Below are positions 50,300-58,631 of a DNA stretch of 64,000 nt, one piece after another. This DNA is from Candidatus Gugararchaeum adminiculabundum. GTDB taxonomy: Archaea; Micrarchaeota; Micrarchaeia; Burarchaeales; Gugararchaeaceae. The position numbers were made by a program, and so were the translations under genes. Numbering within the stretch: position 1 is the stretch's first letter; the number at the start of each line of letters is the position of its first letter. Below the pieces are notes generated by a model. It saw nothing but the letters and a program-made list of their open reading frames with translations, did no database searches and had not been told where the DNA came from. The stretch spans positions 1 to 64,000 of the forward strand of contig CABMDC010000012.1 in assembly GCA_902384795.1 (NCBI GenBank), written 5' to 3'.

Positions 50300-50962
50300 C
50301 TAGAGATTTCTTGCCATATCCCGGAGAAGCGCTTTTGGATCTTTTGCTTTCACATAGGCGCTTGCGAGCAAAACTCCGCACGTGCCGAGCTCGATTGCCT
50401 TTTTCACGTCAGCGCCGGTGGAAATTCCCGCGCCGCATAAAACTGCCACGTCCGCTACCTGCTTCACTGCTTTCACGCTTCCTGTGACCACTTCTGGTTT
50501 TGCGCTGGAAACGCTGATTCCCGAGCCGATTAGCTCAGGCGGCTCAACGGCTACGAAATTCGGCCTGAAGCCCGCTAAAATTTTTGACTCTTCGATGTCT
50601 GCCGAGCAGGCGAGCGATTCGAGCTGGAGCGCGCGCATTTTGTCAATCGCCTCTTTCACCAAATTGTGCGGCTGCTTTTTTTCAGCGTGATTTATGAGCG
50701 AGCCTTTTGCACCTGCGGATTTGATTGCCTCAACGGTTGTGCTGCCTGTGAAAGCTCCCTGCTTGTTTGCATCAACATGTTGGGCGAAAACATCGATTCC
50801 TTTTATTTTGCAGACTGCCGCCAGATCGACTGTTTGCGGGCAGATTACGATTCGCGCGCCTGTTTCGTGCGCGACTTCGGCCGCGATGAGCGCGAGATTC
50901 AGGCCTCCCTGGCCCAGGCTCTCGGAATAGACTTTCAGGTTAAGTGCAATCAGGTTTTTCAT
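50300..50962 (-). CDS. tpiA: triosephosphate isomerase, archaeal short type
   Basis: 220 residues from ATG 50962, fixed by the minus-strand TATA box at 50987-50993. A TIM barrel of the short tetrameric archaeal kind: NLKVYSES holds the substrate Lys, INHAEKK the catalytic His, and AVEPPELIGSG the catalytic Glu followed by the flexible loop. ITGSVK-type phosphate-binding strands (VLCGAGISTGADV, GVLLASAYVK) complete the site. It interconverts DHAP and glyceraldehyde-3-phosphate. Confidence 0.93.
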   Translation of the reverse strand: MKNLIALNLKVYSESLGQGGLNLALIAAEVAHETGARIVICPQTVDLAAVCKIKGIDVFAQHVDANKQGAFTGSTTVEAIKSAGAKGSLINHAEKKQPHNLVKEAIDKMRALQLESLACSADIEESKILAGFRPNFVAVEPPELIGSGISVSSAKPEVVTGSVKAVKQVADVAVLCGAGISTGADVKKAIELGTCGVLLASAYVKAKDPKALLRDMARNL

Positions 50963-50986
50963 GGGAAAAGATAGGAAAAGAAAAAC

Positions 50987-50993
50987 TATAAAT
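50987..50993 (-). promoter_or_regulatory. TATA box for tpiA
   Basis: ATTTATA on the minus strand, 25 bp before ATG 50962; implies a leaderless mRNA and rejects the longer frame to 51058. Confidence 0.65.
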
Positions 50994-51072
50994 GGTGCGC
51001 TTTGGGCAATGGGCGGATTGTTATTGTTTATGTACGAACAAGATTTAAAGTATTTCAATCATTATTATTGTG

Positions 51073-52053
51073 ATGGACAGCAGAAAACTGAATTTGCAGG
51101 TTGTGTGCGATACGGCCGTTGCCGCGGCTAAAAAGCATGACGCCAGGCTTTTGGCAGATATGCTGCTTTTGCTTCAGAAAGTTGAGCTTAATCCGCTTGT
51201 GGAACAGCTGATGAAAATTCCGCTCAGCCTGTTTTTGGAGGAATTAAGGGCTGCCGGGTTCCAGGGAAAAAAGGAATTCTGCGAAAAGCTGCTGGAGCTG
51301 GAAAAGGAGCTCGAAGCCGAGCCCGGGCACAAGAAATATTTTTGGAAGGTTTTTTTGGCAGCTGCAAATGATTTGGGGGAAGTGGAGAAAGTAATCTCGC
51401 TCATGGAGCGCGTGATTAGGCAAAGAGAAACCGACGCGGAGCTTTTCAAAACACAGGTGGAATTTACTGCGATTCCCAATGGAAACCAAATGCTGGTGGC
51501 ACTGGTGGATTTGGAGAACAGAGCAAAAGGGAGGGAGGATTGGCCGTTGTTTAGGATGGCATTGCAGGCTCATCTGGCGGAAGCTGAATCCAGGAATGAG
51601 ATTCTTCTGGCAGTGTGTTTTATTGAGGACGGGAAAAGCATTCAGTTGGCAGTAAAGGCGATTGCGGATACAGTTTGGAACACATTTGTGGGAACACAGG
51701 AAGAGCAAAAAAAGATTTTTGACTCGCTTGTTTGGACAGAAGGAAAAAACAGGCAATTGACCAGTGAGGAGTTGAAAGGATTCGAATTTTATGCTTTGAG
51801 CGAAGTTTTGGCTGATAGGGTCGGGAAGGCGTGCACAATGCTGCAATTCGCCCATTTTGCAGAGGAACGGCTGGTAAAAAGATGGGGGGAAGTTGAAGGA
51901 ATGAAAGATGCGAAATACTGGCACCTGGACATTATTTCAGCGGCCAAGAATATCAGCGAGTGCGTGGATTGCCTGGGGCGGGGATACGCGCCAGAGGAGC
52001 TGGGGCTGATAGCCGTTCAGTTCAGAAGGAGCTATTCGGACATCGTACGCTAG
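51073..52053 (+). CDS. helical protein of unknown function
   Basis: 326 residues from ATG 51073; TTTAAAG near 51045-51051 lies ~25 bp upstream, so the mRNA is leaderless. Almost entirely alpha-helical with Leu/Glu/Lys heptads (LLADMLLLLQKVELNPLVEQ, CEKLLELEKELEAE), reminiscent of HEAT/TPR-like superhelical scaffolds but without a clean repeat. No membrane segment. Not recognised. Confidence 0.6.
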   Translation: MDSRKLNLQVVCDTAVAAAKKHDARLLADMLLLLQKVELNPLVEQLMKIPLSLFLEELRAAGFQGKKEFCEKLLELEKELEAEPGHKKYFWKVFLAAANDLGEVEKVISLMERVIRQRETDAELFKTQVEFTAIPNGNQMLVALVDLENRAKGREDWPLFRMALQAHLAEAESRNEILLAVCFIEDGKSIQLAVKAIADTVWNTFVGTQEEQKKIFDSLVWTEGKNRQLTSEELKGFEFYALSEVLADRVGKACTMLQFAHFAEERLVKRWGEVEGMKDAKYWHLDIISAAKNISECVDCLGRGYAPEELGLIAVQFRRSYSDIVR

Positions 52054-52181
52054 TTCAAAGATATTTAATGCTTGTTAACTCTAAATTAGGAGTACGCATT
52101 CCCACGAAGGAGAGTGGGGGTGCGGGCATTGGATCTGGGGTTGATAAGGGCAGACTCCGGAAAAACATAGTATGCCCTTAT

Positions 52182-52295
52182 GCCGAGGTGGCAGAACCTG
52201 GTAACGCGCCAGACTCGAGATCCTGCTTTCGCAAGAAAGCAACCAAGTAATCTGGTGTCCTTCGGGACTTAAGAGTTCAAATCTCTTCCTCGGCG
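52182..52295 (+). tRNA. tRNA-Ser(CGA) with 30-nt intron
   Basis: Acceptor GCCGAGG pairs perfectly with CCTCGGC; discriminator G as usual for Ser. The loop CTCGAG(A) gives anticodon CGA (reads TCG). The anticodon stem CCAGA pairs with TCTGG only after removing 30 nt at about 52220-52249, the usual archaeal intron place after position 37. The intron folds with GCTTTC/GAAAGC. Long variable arm TGTCC-TTCG-GGACT as in Ser, T arm AAGAG/CTCTT. Confidence 0.9.
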
Positions 52296-52430
52296 TTGCG
52301 CTTTTTAGAAAAAAGCGCCCAAAAACCGACGGTACGGGGCTCCCGATTTTCGCCCGTGGCGAAAATGGGCGCATTTGCGCTCGGCGCAAATTGCGTTGCC
52401 CCGAAACCCCGCGCTTCAGCAAAAGCGCGA
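52296..52430 (+). other. hairpin-rich spacer between two tRNA genes
   Basis: 135 bp with four stem-loops in series: GCGCTTTTT/AAAAAGCGC, CCCGATTTTCGCC/GGCGAAAATGGG, TTTGCGC/GCGCAAA, and GCGCTT/AAGCGC directly before tRNA-Thr. It could be a processed spacer of a tRNA co-transcript or hold a small structured RNA. Confidence 0.45.
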
Positions 52431-52574
52431 GCCCCTGTAGCTCAGCGGTAGAGCGACAGTTTCGTAGCCTATCCTTTTTTCCAAAAAAGGCTCGGCGCTC
52501 CCAAAAAAGGAGATTGCTGGCTCGTGCCAGCAAGAAAAAACTGTAGGCCGAGGGTTCGATCCCCTCCAGGGGCT
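52431..52574 (+). tRNA. tRNA-Thr(CGT) with 72-nt intron
   Basis: Acceptor GCCCCTG/CAGGGGC, D arm GCTC/GAGC, T arm GAGGG-TTCGATC-CCCTC, discriminator T as in archaeal Thr tRNAs. The anticodon stem ACAGT/ACTGT and loop TT-CGT-A give anticodon CGT (reads ACG) once the intron at about 52467-52538 is removed. The intron starts after position 37 and contains its own hairpins, CCTTTTTT/AAAAAAGG and TGCTGG/CCAGCA. At 72 nt it is long for a tRNA intron. Confidence 0.9.
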
Positions 52575-52606
52575 TATAATATGCGGAATAAATTAATGGC
52601 GGTAAT

Positions 52607-53128
52607 ATGGTGGACCATACCATCGAAGTCAATGGCATCGTAGTAAACGGCACTAAAAATGACGTGTCTAAAGTCAGACAAGCTTTAGACCTTCTTGCAG
52701 AGAAAGCGCCAACTGAATTGAAATTTATCAAAAAATACATTAAGAAGATCACAATATCTAACGAACCGAGTGGTGTAGATATTTCTGAAAAAACATTCAA
52801 TATAAAACACTCTACATTATCCATTAGTTCTGTTGAATGGACGGCTTCGACAATTGCCCATGATGCAAAGCACTCCGGAATCTTTTGGGAGAAACCCTTG
52901 ACCAAATCGACAGGGGGGAAGAAAGTAACTAAACACATTACAGACAAGGAACGCATGGATAGCGAAGAAGTAATATGCTTGGGATACCAGTTGAAGGTCG
53001 GCATCAAAGTCGGTTTAGACAAAAGCACCCAAGGTTATCTCCAAGACCTAATCAAGAAACCAGATTATTGGGACGTGAACAAAGATAACAAATTTACTTA
53101 TGCAGATTATAAGCAAAGAAACTGGTGA
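52607..53128 (+). CDS. AT-rich orphan protein, possible zincin-like
   Basis: 173 residues, ATG 52607, 32 bp after tRNA-Thr. Base and codon use are AT-richer than the neighbours, which with its position beside a tRNA gene suggests acquired DNA. A central stretch AHDAKHS has His-x3-His spacing, followed about 35 residues on by DSEEV with acids that could complete a zincin-like metal site; this is pattern only. The N-terminal part has alternating strands (IEVNGIVVNGTKNDV) and a Lys-rich helix. Toxin, peptidase or unrelated protein are all open. Confidence 0.5.
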   Translation: MVDHTIEVNGIVVNGTKNDVSKVRQALDLLAEKAPTELKFIKKYIKKITISNEPSGVDISEKTFNIKHSTLSISSVEWTASTIAHDAKHSGIFWEKPLTKSTGGKKVTKHITDKERMDSEEVICLGYQLKVGIKVGLDKSTQGYLQDLIKKPDYWDVNKDNKFTYADYKQRNW

Positions 53129-53214
53129 GATCTTTAGTAAGTAAGGCTTTTTCCGAGAGTAAGAAAAATAAATCAAACTCAGAGTAATAGGCTCTCCAGG
53201 AGCTTTTTTCAGAA

Positions 53215-54519
53215 CTAGTCTTCCCAGGTGTAGAATTCAAGCGGCTTCAGTTTCGCCCATTTGGCCGCAAGCAGGTGCGGGAAAACTGCTATTTGCTTGT
53301 TGTAAAGAACGACCGAATCATTGTAATAGCTACGCGAGCCCGCGATTTCGCTTTCCATGCGCACCAGCTCGTCCTGCAATAATTTAAACTGCTCATTGGC
53401 CATCAGCTGAGGATAATTTTCCGCAATCGCGATAAGGGATTTGCTCGCGTCCGCAATGCGCTGGGAGCGCAAATCCGCGAGTTTCTTGAAAAGGGTTTTC
53501 TCGTGGATGGAATAGCTTTTCACAATCTCCACCAGCTCGGGAATCAAGTCATGCCTTTTCAGGAGCAGCGTGTCGATGTTGGCTTTCGCGCGCTCGCTAT
53601 TGTTTTTCAAAATCACCAGCCCGTTGTAAATTGCAAGAACCCAAATCTGAACCATCCACAGGTACATAAGAACGGTGATGAGCGCGGCCCCGAAGTACCA
53701 CTCGCCCCCCAGGCGGAACCGCGCAGCCATGATGATGGCGCCGGCCAGGAATGCCAGCGGGCCGCCGATGATTGAAATCTGGTATTCCCGCTTCACATGG
53801 GAAAGTGCGTCCTTTTCAGTGCCATCCGAAAGGCAGTAGAATTTCCTTTTCGGGTCGTCTTCGATGATTATTTCCGGATTCTGGTCGTCGGGATTGTACA
53901 TCCTGGCCGTGCCGAGCGCGTAAATCGGGTCGCCGTCCGCTATGAAAGTCTCCTCCACCTCAACCTTGTCATTGTAATTGGAAAGGGAGGGATAATTGTC
54001 GGCAATGAATTTGTGTATCGGGCTGTCGTCCTTCTGGGTTTTTTCCCCGAACAGCGCCTTGGAAATGAAATTCTGGCCGGTCATCACATGGCTGGCGAAC
54101 AGGTCGCGCTGGACCATTGAATCGACAGCCCCGCCTTTTGGCTGGATGGTTGGCCTGAGCAGCACTTTGCCCGTGTCATCCTGGAGGTAAAAGGGCTCGG
54201 TGGTCGCCCATGTTTTGACCAAATTGCGGCGCCGGTTCTTGCCCGAGCCCTGCCATTTGTAGAGCGAGGTGGAATAGAAAAGGCAGGGTTTGCCGGAATA
54301 GGGCGCAGTGTAAGTTTGCTTGTAGGGGCGGGCTTTGCCTGCGACTTCGGTTATGCCCGGGGCGACTGCGACCGCCTTGGAAGTGGGAGTGAATTCTATG
54401 GTCTTTTTCAGGTAGTAGTGCGCAAGCCCGCTCCTGTAGGCGAACAGGCCGACTCCGAGCAGGACCAGTCCCCAGGCCGCGGGGTCTCCGCTGCTTTTTA
54501 GGAGAATGAAGGGCCACAT
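53215..54519 (-). CDS. GIDE-LemA fusion membrane protein
   Basis: 434 residues. Signal-anchor helix at about 9-27, then a GIDE-type domain outside or inside the membrane (about 40-235: KARPYKQTYTAPYSGKPCLFYSTSLYK, a MVQRDLF region), two further helices (about 248-290), and a LemA domain from about 300 (YNGLVILKNNSERAKANIDTLLLKRHDLIPELVEIVKSY), complete to the end. LemA and GIDE/TPM-like proteins often appear together as separate genes or fused; they are thought to work in membrane quality control. The RING part of eukaryotic GIDE is absent here. Confidence 0.8.
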   Translation of the reverse strand: MWPFILLKSSGDPAAWGLVLLGVGLFAYRSGLAHYYLKKTIEFTPTSKAVAVAPGITEVAGKARPYKQTYTAPYSGKPCLFYSTSLYKWQGSGKNRRRNLVKTWATTEPFYLQDDTGKVLLRPTIQPKGGAVDSMVQRDLFASHVMTGQNFISKALFGEKTQKDDSPIHKFIADNYPSLSNYNDKVEVEETFIADGDPIYALGTARMYNPDDQNPEIIIEDDPKRKFYCLSDGTEKDALSHVKREYQISIIGGPLAFLAGAIIMAARFRLGGEWYFGAALITVLMYLWMVQIWVLAIYNGLVILKNNSERAKANIDTLLLKRHDLIPELVEIVKSYSIHEKTLFKKLADLRSQRIADASKSLIAIAENYPQLMANEQFKLLQDELVRMESEIAGSRSYYNDSVVLYNKQIAVFPHLLAAKWAKLKPLEFYTWED

Positions 54520-54572
54520 GAAAAGCTTAATGCTAAAGCCCCTTTATTAAAACTGCCTTTTTTAGGAATGGG

Positions 54573-55517
54573 CTAGGCTTGCGAAAGCGCGCCTGTCGAG
54601 AGCATGCTCACATCGATTGGAGCGGAGCCGAGAGTTAGTTTGCTGGTGCTTACAAAATCTGCGCCTGCGCGCAGGAAACTAGCTGCGTTCTTTTCATTGA
54701 TTCCTCCGCTTGCCTCAATTATTATTTGCCTGTTGATTTTGCGGATTGCGCGCACCAGGCTGCCGACTTTTGGCGGAGATAGGTTGTCCAGAAGGATTGC
54801 GTCCGCCTTTGCCTGCGCTGCCGCGAGCGCGCCGGATAAATTGCAGACTTCGACTTCAATGAAATGCGAAGCGCCTTTCTTTTTCCTGTCCTGCTTTGCG
54901 CGCTTCACCCCTTCTTTTATCGCATCTTCCCAGCTTCCCCTGATCTCCTTTTGAATCTGGCGGATGTTGTTTTCCTTTAGCAAATAGCCGTCGGATAGAT
55001 TGTAGCGGTGAGTAAGCGCGCCGCCAATGCGCAGTGCCCGCTTTTCGCTCCAGAGCATTCCGGGGTGCACTTTTCGCAATCCGGAGATTTGGCCCGGGAA
55101 TTTTTTGGAAAGAATTCTCGCAGAGGTTGCCACTCCGCTTAGAATTGACAGATAATCGAGCGCGGTTCTTTCAGCGCTGAGAATTGCGCGCGCATTGCCG
55201 GTTACTTTTGCAATCTTTGTGCCTGCTGGAACCAGCTGGCCTTCTTTCACAAAAAATTGCACTTTGATTGAGGGATCAGTGGCTTGGAAAGCTTCCTGCA
55301 CTTCGAACAGCCCGCAAGCCACGCCTTTTTGCTTGAAAGTGATGAACGAGATTTCCCTGAGGCGAGGCGAGATTGTTTTCGCAGTTATGTTGCCAAACGC
55401 TCCGTCCTGCGTGAGCGCGAGCTTTATGGATTCCCTGATTGAATCTTCCACAGCGCGCTTTTCCTTTGCTGAAGGCTGGCGGTTGAAGAGCTTTTGCACG
55501 CGGCCATTATTCGGCAT
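54573..55517 (-). CDS. nadC: nicotinate-nucleotide pyrophosphorylase
   Basis: 314 residues, somewhat longer than usual at the N-terminus. The type II phosphoribosyltransferase barrel includes the dimerisation/active-site stretch RTALDYLSILSGVATSARIL, LRKVHPGMLWSEKRALRIGG with substrate-binding His/Arg, HFIEVEVCNL, and EASGGINEKNAASFLRAGADFVSTSKL at the end. It converts quinolinate and PRPP to nicotinate mononucleotide in NAD synthesis. nadA/nadB are not in the window. Confidence 0.92.
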   Translation of the reverse strand: MPNNGRVQKLFNRQPSAKEKRAVEDSIRESIKLALTQDGAFGNITAKTISPRLREISFITFKQKGVACGLFEVQEAFQATDPSIKVQFFVKEGQLVPAGTKIAKVTGNARAILSAERTALDYLSILSGVATSARILSKKFPGQISGLRKVHPGMLWSEKRALRIGGALTHRYNLSDGYLLKENNIRQIQKEIRGSWEDAIKEGVKRAKQDRKKKGASHFIEVEVCNLSGALAAAQAKADAILLDNLSPPKVGSLVRAIRKINRQIIIEASGGINEKNAASFLRAGADFVSTSKLTLGSAPIDVSMLSTGALSQA

Positions 55518-55583
55518 GGTTAGGTTGTGGGTTGGCTAGGTTAAAAAGAGGTTAAGGCGGACGCGTGAAACTAAAGCGTTGGA

Positions 55584-56216
55584 TCACATGCACAATAGAG
55601 CTTCGATGTCGGCCAGGGTCATCGGTTCAGTGGTGTCAATTTTAGCTTTGCTTGCTTTGCTCGCAGTCTGCTTGGCCTTCTGAACCGGCTTGGGTTTGCT
55701 TGGTTCTCTGTTTTTGGGAGCATTCGCGTTTAACAGCGCATATTTGTACCCTCTGTTTTTCTCGCTGTGAGAATCGTTAAATATTAGCCTCTCGCCAATT
55801 TGCCGTTCTTCTGCAACGTCAATTTTTTTGCGCATTGTGTTTTCGGCTTTAGCGCCAGCATTCTGATGGGCAATTTCGATCTCGCGGCTTATTGCAACAT
55901 CGTGATGGAGCCGTTCACAGTCAATATTGACCCTTATTTTCTTCTCATGAACTATTGGCTCAGACTTGAAAAGATCTTCGAGATACTTGTTTTTTTCAGC
56001 AAGTGCCAGGGGCAGTGGCTCTGAGCCGAATATGACCCGCGCCCTGTCAGGCCCTTCGCCTGCCCATACGATTCTTACCGCGGTGTTGGATAGCATTGCT
56101 GATTGTGTCGCCCGTGGCAGTGTTGCCTGTTCGCGCAACTGACCGGGTACATCAGGCACTCTAACTATAGGTACGGTTGAAGAAAGAAGTTGGAATTGCT
56201 TGGGAGCTACGGCCAT
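55584..56216 (-). CDS. unknown protein with basic C-terminal tail
   Basis: 210 residues. N-terminal half with a beta-rich part (AVRIVWAGEGPDRARVIFG), then a charged helical stretch (about 80-140), and a Lys/Ala/Pro-rich tail (KPKPVQKAKQTASKASKAK) resembling a nucleic-acid-binding extension. The sequence is polar throughout, no membrane helix. No family recognised; composition is normal, so coding is likely but not certain. Confidence 0.5.
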   Translation of the reverse strand: MAVAPKQFQLLSSTVPIVRVPDVPGQLREQATLPRATQSAMLSNTAVRIVWAGEGPDRARVIFGSEPLPLALAEKNKYLEDLFKSEPIVHEKKIRVNIDCERLHHDVAISREIEIAHQNAGAKAENTMRKKIDVAEERQIGERLIFNDSHSEKNRGYKYALLNANAPKNREPSKPKPVQKAKQTASKASKAKIDTTEPMTLADIEALLCM

Positions 56217-56349
56217 GGTTGCACCAGTAACTGATATTGTGGGAATTCGTGAATATAAATGTTTAGGTGTATGGGCTGGCTTTGCGGGTTTCGGGGCCGG
56301 CCGCTGGGCTGGTATTCTCGCAACCTTAAAAAGAGGTTAAGCTATAGAT

Positions 56350-58614
56350 ATGACCATGGCTGAAGAGCGCTGGGAGTTCGCGATAAAGCAGGATGGGGAG
56401 GAAATTGTAATCGAGCTGGACTGCTCCGGCTCGCCCTATGGGTCCAGCATTGAGGAGAGCGAAGTGCTCCTGCAGAAAACCCTGGAAAAACTCGCCGAAG
56501 TGCCCGGAGCCACGAAAATCTCATTCTTGGACAAGAATATCACCGAATACGGGTGGCGCGAGACCAGGATGCTCAAGCAGCTGGTTCAGGTGCTGAGGAC
56601 CATTAAGGAGAGCTCGATTGTGCAGAGCGGCGCGCTGGAAAAGGCGGAGGAAGGCGCCGAGGCGATTGAGGAAGGGGGAATTCTGGCATTCACAAGAATC
56701 ACGCTTGCCTATTTGTTCAAGGACCCGATTGGCGGGTTTGTGGATTTGAGAAGGACCATTGTTGACGTTGGAAAACAGGAGAAGACGAATCCCACGAACG
56801 AAGTGAAAAAGAAAATGGAAGTGCTCAGGTTCATTGAAAAACAGATGGAGGAGCTCGAACTCATCAAAGTTGCACAGCCCTATTTGGCAGGGCATAAAGT
56901 TGGGGACAGGAGCATCTATGGGATGCTGTTTGCCCACACCAGCAGGCCGAATTTCTCGCTCACCAAATTCTACACCAATTTCCCGGCTGGCGGTGAAGTG
57001 ATCCAGGAGTATGATTTGCCAGAAGGGTCAAAGGTGAAAATTTTCTCCATCAGGAACAGGGCGAGAAAATTCTATCACGTGACTCCGCTGGAGCTTTCGC
57101 TTTCCCAGGAGGAATATGAGGCGGTTGATTTTGTAAGAAGGGTGCTCGCAAGCCACAGGCCGAAAAATGAATCGCTGCTGGATGCGCAGAGCCTGAGGCA
57201 CGTGTTCTATGAATTGTCCCGCGACCTATTGGAGGAATTTGCCAGAAGAAGCCAGGCAAAAATGGCTGGAGAAGAATTGGACAAGCTCGCGAAAATTCTG
57301 GTGAGATCAACTGCGGGCTATGGAGTGCTGGAGAGTTTGCTCGCGGATCCGAAAATACAGGATGTGAACTTGAACGCGCCAGTGGGCGCTTCGCCGGTCA
57401 GGATTTATCATGAGGAATTTGAGGAGTGCGATTCAAATATTGTGCCGAACTTGGACGAGGCAAAGAGTTGGGTCTCGCGCCTGAAATTGTCCAGCGGAAG
57501 GCCGCTTGACCAGGCGAACCCGGTGCTTGATACTTCCATTATTTTACAGGATACGACCGCGAGAATTGCCGCTGTCACGCGCCCGCTCTCGCCCGGCGGA
57601 ATCAGCTTTGCAATCAGGAAGCACAGGGAAGCGCCCTGGACTTTCCCGCTGCTGGTGAAAAACAAGATGATGAATTCCTATGCGGCCGGGCTGCTTTCAT
57701 TTGTGATTGACGGCGGAAGGACCATGCTGATTGCAGGGACAAGAGGCGCGGGAAAAACCAGTTTGCTGGGCGCGGCAATGCTGGAAGTGCTGAAAAAATA
57801 CAGGATGATTACTGTTGAGGATACGCTGGAATTGCCAGTGAATTATTTGGCGAGCGTTGGCTACGATATATTGCCGCTCAAAGTGAGATCGCCCATGAGC
57901 GAGGCGAGCGGGGAGATGAGCGCAGAGAGCGGAATCAGGACTGCGCTGAGGCTGGGGGATTCGTGCTTGATTGTCGGGGAAGTAAGGAGCAATGAAGCAA
58001 GGGCGCTTTATGAGGCTATGAGAGTCGGCGCCCTGGCAAATTTCGTAGGAGGAACAATTCACGGCGATACTCCCTACGGAGTTTTTGACAGGGTGGTTAA
58101 TGATTTGGGAGTGCCGCCGACTTCGTTCAAGGCCACGGATATTGTGGTGATTGCGAATACCATTAGGTCAGCGGATGGCATGAGCAGGGTGAGAAGAATC
58201 ACCAGCATAACCGAAGTGCGCAAGGAATGGAAGAGCGACCCGGCGAGCGAGAAGGGATTTGTTGAGCTCATGAGGTATGACGGGAAGAAAGGCGAGCTGG
58301 TGCCGACCGAAGCATTGCTGAACGGGCACTCGGAAATCCTCATGAAAATCGGAGAAAACGTGAGCGAGTGGATGGGCGATTACAACGCGATTCTGGAGAA
58401 CATCAAGCTGAGGGCAAAGGTGCGTGACCAGCTGATAAAATTCTCCAGCGTGTACAATGCGCCCGAGGCGTTGGAAGGCGATTTTGTAAGCGAGAGCAAT
58501 GCGCGCCTGCACCTGGCGATGCAGGAATCCAGGAAGGGCGGAGTGATTGATTCGGCTGCAGTGTTCCAGACCTGGAGCGACTGGGCGAAGAATGCGCTCA
58601 AGGGAAAAGAGTAG
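56350..58614 (+). CDS. type IV pilus/secretion ATPase (TadA/GspE superfamily)
   Basis: 754 residues; ATG 56350 or 56356. The N-terminal ~270 residues are a long adaptor region. The C-terminal ATPase has Walker A AGTRGAGKTSL (A462-L472, K469), the Asp box ITVEDTLELPV, the Walker B-like region LIVGEVRSNEARALYEAMRVG and the His box VGGTIHGDTPYGV. This is the archaeal assembly ATPase type that powers pilus or archaellum growth together with the membrane platform encoded next, 17 bp downstream. No archaellum-specific genes (flaH, flaF) are in view, so a pilus or type II-like export system is likelier. Confidence 0.87.
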   Translation: MTMAEERWEFAIKQDGEEIVIELDCSGSPYGSSIEESEVLLQKTLEKLAEVPGATKISFLDKNITEYGWRETRMLKQLVQVLRTIKESSIVQSGALEKAEEGAEAIEEGGILAFTRITLAYLFKDPIGGFVDLRRTIVDVGKQEKTNPTNEVKKKMEVLRFIEKQMEELELIKVAQPYLAGHKVGDRSIYGMLFAHTSRPNFSLTKFYTNFPAGGEVIQEYDLPEGSKVKIFSIRNRARKFYHVTPLELSLSQEEYEAVDFVRRVLASHRPKNESLLDAQSLRHVFYELSRDLLEEFARRSQAKMAGEELDKLAKILVRSTAGYGVLESLLADPKIQDVNLNAPVGASPVRIYHEEFEECDSNIVPNLDEAKSWVSRLKLSSGRPLDQANPVLDTSIILQDTTARIAAVTRPLSPGGISFAIRKHREAPWTFPLLVKNKMMNSYAAGLLSFVIDGGRTMLIAGTRGAGKTSLLGAAMLEVLKKYRMITVEDTLELPVNYLASVGYDILPLKVRSPMSEASGEMSAESGIRTALRLGDSCLIVGEVRSNEARALYEAMRVGALANFVGGTIHGDTPYGVFDRVVNDLGVPPTSFKATDIVVIANTIRSADGMSRVRRITSITEVRKEWKSDPASEKGFVELMRYDGKKGELVPTEALLNGHSEILMKIGENVSEWMGDYNAILENIKLRAKVRDQLIKFSSVYNAPEALEGDFVSESNARLHLAMQESRKGGVIDSAAVFQTWSDWAKNALKGKE

Positions 58615-58631
58615 GGTAGGGAGTAGTTGCT

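Noticed and set aside
53786-54120. Plus-strand frames across the GIDE-LemA gene
   Set aside because: The minus-strand product has clear family domains through this range.
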